From positions 124,001 to 188,000 of the forward strand of contig CAWCTW010000003.1 in NCBI GenBank assembly GCA_963798705.1: DNA of 64,000 nucleotides, given 5' to 3'. This document shows positions 1-6,835 of the stretch, piece after piece. Both the position numbers and the translations under genes were made by a program. Each line of letters begins with the position of its first letter. Position 1 is the first letter of the stretch. The notes below the pieces were generated by a model, which was given only the letters and a program-made list of their open reading frames with translations, had not been told where the DNA came from and made no database searches. The DNA is from AC-56 sp963798705 (GTDB taxonomy: Bacteria > Actinomycetota > Thermoleophilia > Solirubrobacterales > 70-9).

Positions 1-1
1 C

Positions 2-319
2 GGATTCGACGTGGAGTTCGACTTCACCGACCTGTACCCGGACAGACCGGTTCTCAGGGGCGTCGAGGAGATGCGCAGATTCCGCGAAACCGGACCGTGG
101 GGGGGCGCGCCGATCCACATGGACCCGGAGCGATTCTTGGATGTGGACGACGAACGGGTCCTGACGTTCGTTCGCATCGGCGTGACCGGCCGAGACAGCG
201 GGGTTGCAGTCGATTTGAAACCGGCGATCGAATTCACGATCCGTGCCGGGCTCCTTGTTCGGTTCAAGGTCTACCTCGATCGCGGGCAGGCGCTCGAAGC
301 CGCCGGGCTGCGGCAGTAG
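2..319 (+). CDS. SnoaL-like (NTF2-fold) protein, C-terminal part
   Basis: The reading frame is already open at the window edge, so only the last ~106 residues are present and the true start lies outside. The visible part has the pattern of the SnoaL-like/NTF2 fold: a V-L-R-G-V-E-E-M segment leading into R-R-F, a central beta-rich stretch, and the closing L-D-R-G-Q-A-L-E-A-A-G-L motif that commonly ends small actinobacterial members. These proteins are small alpha+beta barrels, some acting as cyclases or isomerases, many without known substrate. The GTG at 11 could be taken for a start, but codons upstream continue without a stop. Specific function is unknown. Confidence 0.75.
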   Translation, partial: GFDVEFDFTDLYPDRPVLRGVEEMRRFRETGPWGGAPIHMDPERFLDVDDERVLTFVRIGVTGRDSGVAVDLKPAIEFTIRAGLLVRFKVYLDRGQALEAAGLRQ

Positions 320-469
320 CCGCCTCCCGCGCACCTGCAGCGTTACGGCAAAGGCTTCCGCGGGTCTCTCCGCTGGGAGAGGGACAGAACTTCCAGAGCC
401 CGCACGGAGGCGACGTGGACGGGGGGACGTTTCGAACTAGTTTGGGGCCCAACCGGCGGCTTCGGACCG

Positions 470-1396
470 CTAGGAGGAGCTCGAGCCCGCAGCCAGGCGG
501 GCTGCGGCCGCGGTGGGCCGCTCCTCGAGAAGATGCGCGCCGGCCCGGGAGAGCATCTCCTCGCTGGCCCCGCCGCCGCCGACCCACACGGGGACGAGGG
601 CCGCCACCTCAGCCAGCCCGGAAACGGCTGACGCCAGAGGCTCGGCGGTCGCAACGCTCATCACGACGACGGCAGGCGCCAGCCGACGCACGGTCTCGGC
701 GAGGGTGTCGAGCGGCGTGTCCTGTCCCAGATAGACGATCCGCCAGCCCCTGCTTCGCAGAGAGAGCCCGAACGCGATCAGCCCGATGTCGTGGTGCTCA
801 CCGGGTGGACACGCCAGGAGCGCGAGCGGGCCCACTCCCGATCCCCAGCCGCGCGAAATCGCGAGCAGGCGCCCCCTCACGACCGATGCGGCGAAGTGCT
901 CCTGGGCGACGGACGCCTCGCCCGCGGCCCAGCGGCTGCCGATCTCGGCCATGGCCGGCAACACCACGGAGCCGGTGAAGACGTCGAGTGAGAACGCGCC
1001 CAGGGCTCGATCGAGAACTGCGTTCGCGGCTTCCTCGTCGTAGGCCTCCAGCGCGGCGCGCAGGCGATCCGCCTCGGCGTCGGGCGAGCGCACCGGTGCG
1101 GGGGCCGCACCGCGCCCGGACCGCGCCTGTTTCGCGGCCTCGGCCGCGGCGACTCCCTCGGCGAGCAGGACGCGCATTGCGTGAACCCGCTCCTCGTCGG
1201 CAGGCGAGTAGAGGCGAAACCCGCCCGCGCTCCGGGCAGGCTGGACCAGGTCATACCGGCGCTCCCAGGCGCGAATCGTCTCCGCGCGCACCCCGGTTCG
1301 CCGGGCGAGCTCGCCGATCCGCACGGACGGCCCCGGCGCCGAATCGGCGGCGGGGGGCACCGTACTCCCCTCAGGACTCTCAGGCTGGACCATCAT
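470..1396 (-). CDS. CarH/LitR-type MerR regulator with B12-binding domain (light-responsive repressor)
   Basis: 308 aa from the ATG at 1396; a longer frame to 1528 is rejected because it would cover the promoters. Residues ~24-90 are a MerR winged helix (R-I-G-E-L-A-R-R-T-G-V, then R-A-W-E-R-R-Y and G-F-R-L-Y). The helical bundle carries W156-x9-E166-H167, the W-x9-EH motif of adenosylcobalamin photoreceptors, and the Rossmann part has E200-H-H202-D-I-G, the E-x-H-x-x-G cobalamin motif with His202 as probable lower ligand. Known family members (CarH, LitR) bind DNA as AdoCbl-loaded tetramers in the dark and release it when light breaks the Co-C bond. Divergent from the lipid operon at 1506-6803, with shared operators, so it probably represses that operon and itself. 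Light response is inferred from motifs. Confidence 0.88.
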   Translation of the reverse strand: MMVQPESPEGSTVPPAADSAPGPSVRIGELARRTGVRAETIRAWERRYDLVQPARSAGGFRLYSPADEERVHAMRVLLAEGVAAAEAAKQARSGRGAAPAPVRSPDAEADRLRAALEAYDEEAANAVLDRALGAFSLDVFTGSVVLPAMAEIGSRWAAGEASVAQEHFAASVVRGRLLAISRGWGSGVGPLALLACPPGEHHDIGLIAFGLSLRSRGWRIVYLGQDTPLDTLAETVRRLAPAVVVMSVATAEPLASAVSGLAEVAALVPVWVGGGGASEEMLSRAGAHLLEERPTAAAARLAAGSSSS

Positions 1397-1407
1397 TGGA
1401 CAAACAT

Positions 1408-1436
1408 TTGACAAACGCGAGTGTAACCGGTATAAG
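1408..1436 (+). promoter_or_regulatory. Sigma-70-like promoter of the lipid operon
   Basis: TTGACA (1408-1413), a 17-bp spacer, and TATAAG (1431-1436) make a near-consensus promoter reading toward the SDR gene. Transcription should begin near 1443, giving a leader of about 60 nt before the ATG at 1506. Such a strong promoter is unusual for this GC-rich DNA and fits a gene set held off by a repressor. Confidence 0.75.
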
Positions 1437-1449
1437 TGAGCCATGTCAA
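1420..1449 (-). promoter_or_regulatory. Divergent promoter of the MerR regulator gene
   Basis: On the minus strand TTGACA (1449-1444) is followed after 18 bp by TACACT (1425-1420). Transcription would start near 1413, leaving a short leader before the ATG at 1396. It overlaps the rightward promoter back to back, so repressor bound at 1452-1468 or 1397-1413 could affect both. The -10 is weaker than that of the rightward promoter. Confidence 0.5.
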
Positions 1450-1505
1450 CTTGTACAGTCTCTGTACAGACCCTTCGGTCACGCGGGCAGTAGGTGATCC
1501 TCACA

Positions 1506-2495
1506 ATGACCTCCCGCCTTCTGGACAACCTTCTCGACCTCTCGGTGGCGCCGGGCTACACCAAGGTCGGTTACCGCCTGCGCGGGCTCTCCTGGTCGAA
1601 TGCGACCGCCGGCAACCTCGCCGGGGGCAGCGCTCTCGTCACAGGGGCGAGCTCAGGCCTGGGCGAGACGGCCTGCGAGGGGCTGGCTCGCGCCGGCGCG
1701 CGCGTCCACATGTTGGTGCGCGACCTCGAACGGGGCCGCGCGGCCCGCGAGCGAATCAAATCGCGCGTCGAAGGGGACCCACATCTAGAGCTCCACTCGT
1801 GCGACCTCGCGGACCTGGAGGCGGTGAGGCGCTTCGGCCCACGCTTCACCGCCGCCGAGCCTCGACTCGACGTCCTCGTTCACAACGCGGGGCTGTTGCC
1901 AGCCGGGCGACAGCGGACCGAGGACGGCTTCGAGGTGGCTTTTGCCACCAACGTGCTGGGCCCGTTCGTGCTCACGAGCCTGCTCGTCGGGGCCCTCCGC
2001 CTCGGACGTCACCCCCGCGTGATCAACGTCTCGTCGGGCGGTATGTACACCGCGCGGCTGGATGTCAACGACCCGCAACTGGATGAGCGCGAATTCGATG
2101 GACCGTCCTTCTACGCGCACACCAAGCGCGCCGAGGTCGCGCTCGCCGAAATTTGGGCCGAACGGCTCGCAGATCTCGGGATCAGCTGCCATTCGATGCA
2201 CCCCGGCTGGGCCGACACGCCGGGCCTTGCCAGGTCGCTCCCTCGCTTCCACCGGTTCATGCGACCGCTGCTCCGCGACGCCCGCGAGGGCGCGGACTCG
2301 ATCGTCTGGCTCGCCACCGCCGACCCCGAGGAGGTCGACGAGCGCTCCGGCGCGTTCTGGCACGACCGCAGACCCCGCCCGAAGCACCTCCTGCCCTGGA
2401 CCCGCGAGTCGCGGGAGGAGCGAGAGCGGTTTTGGGCCCAGTGCGCCCGGCTGGGCGGCCTGGCCGAGGAACAGACGAACGAGAGCAGTCCCTGA
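1506..2495 (+). CDS. Short-chain dehydrogenase/reductase
   Basis: 329 aa; ATG at 1506 is preferred because AGGTGAT lies about 8 nt upstream, whereas the GTG at 1494 overlaps that site. Around residues 40-55 is the Rossmann motif T-G-A-S-S-G-L-G, followed by N-A-G in V-L-V-H-N-A-G, the catalytic Ser in I-N-V-S-S-G-G, and Y-A-H-T-K for the YxxxK pair. It belongs to the retinol-dehydrogenase-like classical SDRs that use NAD(P). First gene of the operon under the CarH-like promoter; its stop overlaps the next start (TGATG). Substrate is unknown; the neighbours suggest a lipid or lipid-derived alcohol/ketone. Confidence 0.9.
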   Translation: MTSRLLDNLLDLSVAPGYTKVGYRLRGLSWSNATAGNLAGGSALVTGASSGLGETACEGLARAGARVHMLVRDLERGRAARERIKSRVEGDPHLELHSCDLADLEAVRRFGPRFTAAEPRLDVLVHNAGLLPAGRQRTEDGFEVAFATNVLGPFVLTSLLVGALRLGRHPRVINVSSGGMYTARLDVNDPQLDEREFDGPSFYAHTKRAEVALAEIWAERLADLGISCHSMHPGWADTPGLARSLPRFHRFMRPLLRDAREGADSIVWLATADPEEVDERSGAFWHDRRPRPKHLLPWTRESREERERFWAQCARLGGLAEEQTNESSP

Positions 2496-2968
2496 TGGCC
2501 CATTACGCAGCAACCGTGACCTCGCCCGGCTCGCCAGCCGAGGTGTTCGAGTACCTGGCCGACTTCAGCTCGACGGCCGAGTGGGATCCCGGCGTCAGCG
2601 AGGCCCGCCGCCTGGACGCCGATCCGCTGCGTGCGGGAGCGCGTTTCCGCGTGGTGGCCGACTTCCTCGGCCGGTCCGTTCCGCTCGAGTACCGCACGGT
2701 CGAGATCGATCCGCCCCGCCGCGTCGTGCTCCGCGCCGAGACGCGGACGGTCGTCTCGGAGGATACGATCACCGTGCGCGCCCTGCCGGGGTTCCGCTCG
2801 CAGGTCACCTACGACGCGCGCCTCGGGCTCCGGGGAACGTTGCGATTCGCGAACCCGGCGCTCGCCCTCCTGTTCCGGCGGATCGGCGATCGGGCAAAAG
2901 CGGGTCTGGCCGCAACCCTGGCGCGTCGCTTCGGCGCCGCGCGGGACTCGGTCCGGAGGTCGGCGTGA
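2495..2968 (+). CDS. SRPBCC-family (START-like) lipid-binding protein
   Basis: 157 aa, starting at the ATG that shares bases with the SDR stop. The sequence follows the SRPBCC pattern: an N-terminal strand with S-P-A-E-V-F-E-Y-L-A-D-F, then S-T-A-E-W-D-P-G-V, several long strands, and a C-terminal helix around L-L-F-R-R-I-G-D-R-A that closes a hydrophobic pocket. Such proteins bind lipids or aromatic ligands, sometimes without catalysis. Here it may hold the lipid substrate or product of the operon enzymes. Its last codons overlap the GTG start of the next gene by 4 nt. Confidence 0.8.
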   Translation: MAHYAATVTSPGSPAEVFEYLADFSSTAEWDPGVSEARRLDADPLRAGARFRVVADFLGRSVPLEYRTVEIDPPRRVVLRAETRTVVSEDTITVRALPGFRSQVTYDARLGLRGTLRFANPALALLFRRIGDRAKAGLAATLARRFGAARDSVRRSA

Positions 2969-4245
2969 GAGTCGCGGTCGTCGGCGGGGGCGTGTCCGGC
3001 CTCGTGGCGGCACGCCGTCTACATGACGAAGGTCACGAGGCGATGCTGTTCGAGGGCGCCGACTATCCGGGCGGCCATACCAACACGATCCGGGTCGAGA
3101 CCGAGCGCGGGGTGTGGAACGTGGACACTGGTTTCATCGTGTTCAACGACCGCACCTACCCGAATTTCGAGAGACTGCTCAGCCAGCTCGACGTCGCTGC
3201 CCAGCCCACCGACATGAGCTTCTCGGTCGCGGACGAGGCGGGCCGGTTCGAATGGGCCAGCCGGCCCGCGGGCCTGTTCGCGAACCCTGCACACCTCGTC
3301 GACCGCCGCTTCCACCGGATGCTCCTGGACCTGCTGCGCTTCAACCGCGAGGCCCGGGCCCTGCTCGGCGCCAACGGGAGCGGGCCCTCCCTGCGGCGAT
3401 TCCTTGTCGACGGCGGGTACTCCGACTACTTCATCGAGCGACTGATCGTGCCGCAGGTATCCGCAGTGTGGTCGGCCGACCCCGACCAGCTCTGGTCGTT
3501 TCCCGCCAGCTTCCTCGCGGAGTTCTTCGAGAACCACGGGATCCTCGCCCTCACCGGCCGCCCCCGCTGGCGGACCGTCGTCGGCGGCAGCCGGACGTAC
3601 GTCGAGGCGCTGATCGCCCCGATGCGCGACCGCATCCGGCTGGGCACACCGGTACGCCGCATCGAGCGTCACCCCGACCGAGTCGAGATCGCCTGGGACG
3701 GCGGCTCGCAGAGCTTCGACGAGGTCGTCATCGCCGCCCACTCCGACCAGGCGCTGGCGATGCTGGCTGATGCGTCATCCGCGGAGCGCGAGATCCTGGG
3801 CGCCTTCCCGTACCAGCGCAACGAAACGGTCCTGCACACGGACGAGCGCATGCTTCCGCGCCGCCGGCGTGCCTGGGCGAGTTGGAACTTTCACCTGGTG
3901 GACGAGCCCGTCGGCCTGACCACGGTCACCTACCACATGAACCGGTTGCAGTCGCTGTCCGCCGACCGGCAGTTCTGCGTGACCCTGAACCGCACGGAGG
4001 CGATCGACCCGGCCAAGATCATTCGGAGGATCGACTACGACCACCCCGTCTTCACGCGAGCCGGTATGGCCGCGCAGCATCGCCATGGCGAGATCAGCGG
4101 TCGAAACCGCACCCATTACTGTGGCGCCTACTGGCGCTGGGGCTTTCACGAAGACGGTGTGTGGAGCGCGCTCCGCGTCTGCGAGCAGCTCACTCGAGGT
4201 CTCCCGGAGCTGCCCGCTGCGGAGCCCCAGGGCATGGCAGCATGA
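2965..4245 (+). CDS. FAD-dependent oxidoreductase of the COG2907 (amine-oxidase-like) type
   Basis: 426 aa from a GTG at 2965 preceded by GGAGGT. The N-terminus is a dinucleotide-binding fold, V-A-V-V-G-G-G-V-S-G-L-V-A-A, followed by E-G-A-D-Y-P-G-G-H-T, typical of FAD-binding amine-oxidase/desaturase relatives. The C-terminal G-A-Y-W-R-W-G-F-H-E-D-G-V-W-S segment matches the FAD-closing end of this family. Homologues are repeatedly found beside DUF1365 and cyclopropane-synthase-like genes in light- or singlet-oxygen-induced operons; a role in oxidising or desaturating modified fatty acyl chains is plausible but inferred. Stop overlaps the DUF1365 start (ATGA). Confidence 0.87.
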   Translation: MRVAVVGGGVSGLVAARRLHDEGHEAMLFEGADYPGGHTNTIRVETERGVWNVDTGFIVFNDRTYPNFERLLSQLDVAAQPTDMSFSVADEAGRFEWASRPAGLFANPAHLVDRRFHRMLLDLLRFNREARALLGANGSGPSLRRFLVDGGYSDYFIERLIVPQVSAVWSADPDQLWSFPASFLAEFFENHGILALTGRPRWRTVVGGSRTYVEALIAPMRDRIRLGTPVRRIERHPDRVEIAWDGGSQSFDEVVIAAHSDQALAMLADASSAEREILGAFPYQRNETVLHTDERMLPRRRRAWASWNFHLVDEPVGLTTVTYHMNRLQSLSADRQFCVTLNRTEAIDPAKIIRRIDYDHPVFTRAGMAAQHRHGEISGRNRTHYCGAYWRWGFHEDGVWSALRVCEQLTRGLPELPAAEPQGMAA

Positions 4246-5036
4246 GCAACTCGGCGATCTATGAGGGCTGGGTCAGCCATCGGCGCCTCGGAACGGTCCG
4301 GCACTCGTTCCGCTATCGGGTGTTCATGACGTGGCTCGATTTGGACGAGCTCCCGGACGTGTTCGATCGCCACCTCCTCTACTCGGCGCGGCGTCCGGCC
4401 CCGGCGCGGTTCCGCCGCTCCGATTATCTGGGGGATCCCGACGTCCCGCTCGCCGAGTCCGCCCGGAGCCTGGTGCGGGAGCGCACCGGCCACCGGCCTG
4501 AGGGCCCGGTGCGCCTGCTCACCCACCTGCGCTACCTCGGCCGCAGCTTCAACCCGGTCAGCTTCTACTACCTCTACGATCGGGGCGGGAGGAGAGTCGA
4601 GGCAGTGATCGCCGAGGTCACCAACATCCCCTGGCGCGAGCGCCATGCCTATGTCGTCGAGCGGAAAGGCTCCGGGCCGATCCGCGGACGCCTCGCAAAG
4701 CGTCTCCACGTCTCTCCATTCATGCCCATGGACCAGTCCTACGACTGGCGGATCAGCGAGCCCGGCGATGCCCTCGACGTCCGGATCGCCAATGTCGAGA
4801 ACGGCACCCGGGTCTTCGACGCGACCCTCACCATGCGAAGACGCCAGCTCTGCCCCTCGCTGATGACCCGAGTCCTTCTCACCTACCCGCCGATGTCGCT
4901 CGTCGTACCCGCCCGGATCTACGCCAACGCGCTGCGCCTGAAGCTCAAGGGGGCACGCTACCACCCACACCCTCCGGCGCGACCCGCGAGCGGCGGTGAG
5001 CCGTCCACCCGCGGCCCGAGGCTGGTCGCGCGATGA
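4242..5036 (+). CDS. DUF1365 family protein
   Basis: 264 aa, translationally coupled by ATGA overlaps at both ends. Conserved DUF1365 features are the N-terminal Y-E-G-W-V-S-H-R-R, the H-S-F-R-Y-R-V-F-M segment, L-L-T-H-L-R-Y-L-G-R-S-F-N-P-V-S-F-Y-Y, and K-x-L-H-V-S-P-F. The biochemical function of the family is not settled; it is nearly always encoded next to a COG2907 flavoprotein and a CFA-like methyltransferase, as here, so it is probably a partner in modifying membrane acyl chains. The C-terminal ~25 residues are Pro/Arg rich and look disordered. Confidence 0.88.
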   Translation: MSNSAIYEGWVSHRRLGTVRHSFRYRVFMTWLDLDELPDVFDRHLLYSARRPAPARFRRSDYLGDPDVPLAESARSLVRERTGHRPEGPVRLLTHLRYLGRSFNPVSFYYLYDRGGRRVEAVIAEVTNIPWRERHAYVVERKGSGPIRGRLAKRLHVSPFMPMDQSYDWRISEPGDALDVRIANVENGTRVFDATLTMRRRQLCPSLMTRVLLTYPPMSLVVPARIYANALRLKLKGARYHPHPPARPASGGEPSTRGPRLVAR

Positions 5037-6307
5037 TCGAGCGGGCCGCGCGGGCCGCCGTCCACGCAATGCTCAGGCGTGTGCGCAGCGGGCGGCTCGT
5101 GCTGCGGGAGGCGTGGGGCGACGGGCAGTTCGCCTTCGGTCCCGACGATGGGGAGCTTCGCGCCACGGTCGTCCTGCACTCGCCCGAGGTCTACCGACTG
5201 CTCGCGCGCGAGCGCAGCGTCGGCCTTGGCCAGGCATACGCCGACGGGCTTTGGGACACCGACGACATCGTGACCCTCTTCCGTATCGGCGCTCGCGAGA
5301 TCGGCCGCTCCGATCGCATTCGCGCCCGCCTTGCCTCACTGAGCAGCCCCCTGCAGCGGCTCGCCACGCTGCCCGTGCTGAACACGCGGCGTGGCGCTCG
5401 CCGGAACATCGCCGCGCACTACGACCTCGGCAACGAGATGTTCGAGCTGTTTCTCGACCGCGAGTGGATGATGTACTCGAGCGCCCTGTTCGAGCGGCCC
5501 GATGCGACGCTCGAGGAGGCCCAACGGGCCAAGCTCGAGCGGATCTGCCAGGCCCTCGAGTTGGGATCCGACCACCACCTGCTCGAGGTCGGCACGGGCT
5601 GGGGCGGGCTCGCCCTCTATGCGGCCTCGCGGTACGGCTGTCGCGTGACCACGACCACCATCTCGCGCGCGCAACGTGAGTACGCCGAAGGGCGGATCCG
5701 TGCCGCCGGCCTCGAAGAGCGCGTCCAGGTCCTCGGCGCGGACTACCGGGAGCTCGCCGGCCGCTACGACAGGCTCGCCTCGATCGAGATGATCGAGGCG
5801 GTCGGGTGGGAGTACTTCGATTCGTTCTTCGAGCGCTGCTCGGCGCTCTTGGCGCCGAACGGCCTCATGTTTCTGCAGGCGATCTCGATCGACGACCGTG
5901 CCTACGAGGGGGAAAAGCGCGCGCGAACGTTCTCGAACACCCTGATCTTCCCGGGCGGCTGCCTGCCCTCGCTGAGCGCAATGCAGCGCTCGGTGGCTCG
6001 CCGAACGGACATGCGGCCCGTTCGGCTCGAAGACATCGGCCCGAGCTACGTCCTCACACTCCGTCACTGGCGTGGACGCTTCATGGCGGCATCGAAGCAG
6101 CTCGCCGAGCTCGGCTACGACGAGCGCTTTCGCCGCCTCTGGGAGATGTACTTCGCGATATCGGAGGCCGGGTTCCACGAGGCGCGCCTGCGCGACCTGC
6201 AGCTGGTCTACGCCAAGCCGTCGTGGCCCGGGGTGATCCCCGGGCTGAGGCACTCGCAGATGCACTCGAAAGCGCGAAGGGCTCCTGCGTCGCCAGGGCA
6301 GGCATAG
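5033..6307 (+). CDS. Cyclopropane-fatty-acyl-phospholipid synthase-like methyltransferase
   Basis: 424 aa. The SAM site is L-E-V-G-T-G-W-G-G at ~184-192; before it stands A-H-Y-D-L-G-N-E-M-F-E-L-F-L-D (128-142), the hallmark of the CFA synthase family, and after it S-I-E-M-I-E-A-V-G. Enzymes of this family add a carbon from S-adenosylmethionine to the double bond of an acyl chain in a membrane phospholipid, yielding cyclopropane, methyl or furan-precursor fatty acids. Length fits the family. It starts on the ATGA overlapping the DUF1365 stop. Given the regulator, the product may protect membranes from light-generated oxidants (inference). Confidence 0.92.
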   Translation: MIERAARAAVHAMLRRVRSGRLVLREAWGDGQFAFGPDDGELRATVVLHSPEVYRLLARERSVGLGQAYADGLWDTDDIVTLFRIGAREIGRSDRIRARLASLSSPLQRLATLPVLNTRRGARRNIAAHYDLGNEMFELFLDREWMMYSSALFERPDATLEEAQRAKLERICQALELGSDHHLLEVGTGWGGLALYAASRYGCRVTTTTISRAQREYAEGRIRAAGLEERVQVLGADYRELAGRYDRLASIEMIEAVGWEYFDSFFERCSALLAPNGLMFLQAISIDDRAYEGEKRARTFSNTLIFPGGCLPSLSAMQRSVARRTDMRPVRLEDIGPSYVLTLRHWRGRFMAASKQLAELGYDERFRRLWEMYFAISEAGFHEARLRDLQLVYAKPSWPGVIPGLRHSQMHSKARRAPASPGQA

Positions 6308-6311
6308 CCGG

Positions 6312-6803
6312 ATGAGCGCAGTCGCGAAGAACGGGCGCCCCTTCGAGTCCGTCTGGGACTATCCGCGCCCCCCGCGAGTCGAGCCGCTGGACCGCCGCGT
6401 TCGCATCGAGTTGGGCGGCGAGGCGATCGCGGAGTCTGACCGCCCACTGCGCGTTCTGGAGACGGCCGGTGCGCCGACCATCTATCTGCCGCGCGAGCAT
6501 GTGCGCACCGACAAGCTGCGCCCAGCCACTGGGACGACGGAATGCGAGTGGAAGGGCACTGCGTCCTACTTCGACGCGGTGGCGGGGCAAGAGGTCCGGC
6601 CGCGCGCGGCCTGGACTTATCCCGAGCCGAAGCCAGGCTTCGAGGTGCTGCGGGACCACGTCGCCTTCTACGCGGGCCGAGTGGACGGCGCCTACCTCGA
6701 CGACGAGCGGGTCGAGCCGCAGCCCGGCGGCTTCTACGGCGGCTGGGTCACTGCAGAGATCCAGGGCCCGACCAAGGGCGAGCCGGGCAGCGGGCGCTGG
6801 TAG
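6312..6803 (+). CDS. DUF427 domain protein
   Basis: 163 aa, 4 nt after the methyltransferase stop, so the last gene of the operon. It shows the DUF427 signature: V-W-D-Y-P-R-P-P near the start, I-Y-L-P-R-E-H-V, C-E-W-K-G-T-A-S-Y-F, and a final F-Y-G-G-W-V-T. DUF427 is a small beta-rich domain without an established activity, often in stress- or light-related clusters. The following gene is convergent, and the 32-bp gap has no clear hairpin. Confidence 0.85.
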   Translation: MSAVAKNGRPFESVWDYPRPPRVEPLDRRVRIELGGEAIAESDRPLRVLETAGAPTIYLPREHVRTDKLRPATGTTECEWKGTASYFDAVAGQEVRPRAAWTYPEPKPGFEVLRDHVAFYAGRVDGAYLDDERVEPQPGGFYGGWVTAEIQGPTKGEPGSGRW

Positions 6804-6835
6804 AGACATCGCGCTCGCACGCGGGGGTCGCCTCC

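Larger units (their letters stand above)
1397..1468. promoter_or_regulatory. Candidate CarH/LitR operator: hexamers on an 11-bp register
   Basis: TGGACA at 1397, TTGACA at 1408, TGTACA at 1452 and TGTACA at 1463 fit T-N-N-A-C-A and all lie at multiples of 11 bp from one another (offsets 0, 11, 55, 66). Tandem 11-bp repeats containing ACA/TACA are the known operator type of CarH proteins. One pair covers the -35 of the rightward promoter, the other sits just after its expected transcription start and beside the -35 of the leftward promoter. Binding is inferred. Confidence 0.7.

Noticed and set aside
470..1528. Longer 352-residue form of the MerR regulator.
   Set aside because: The extra 44 codons would run across both promoters, the operators and the start of the divergent SDR gene; the ATG at 1396 fits the domain start.
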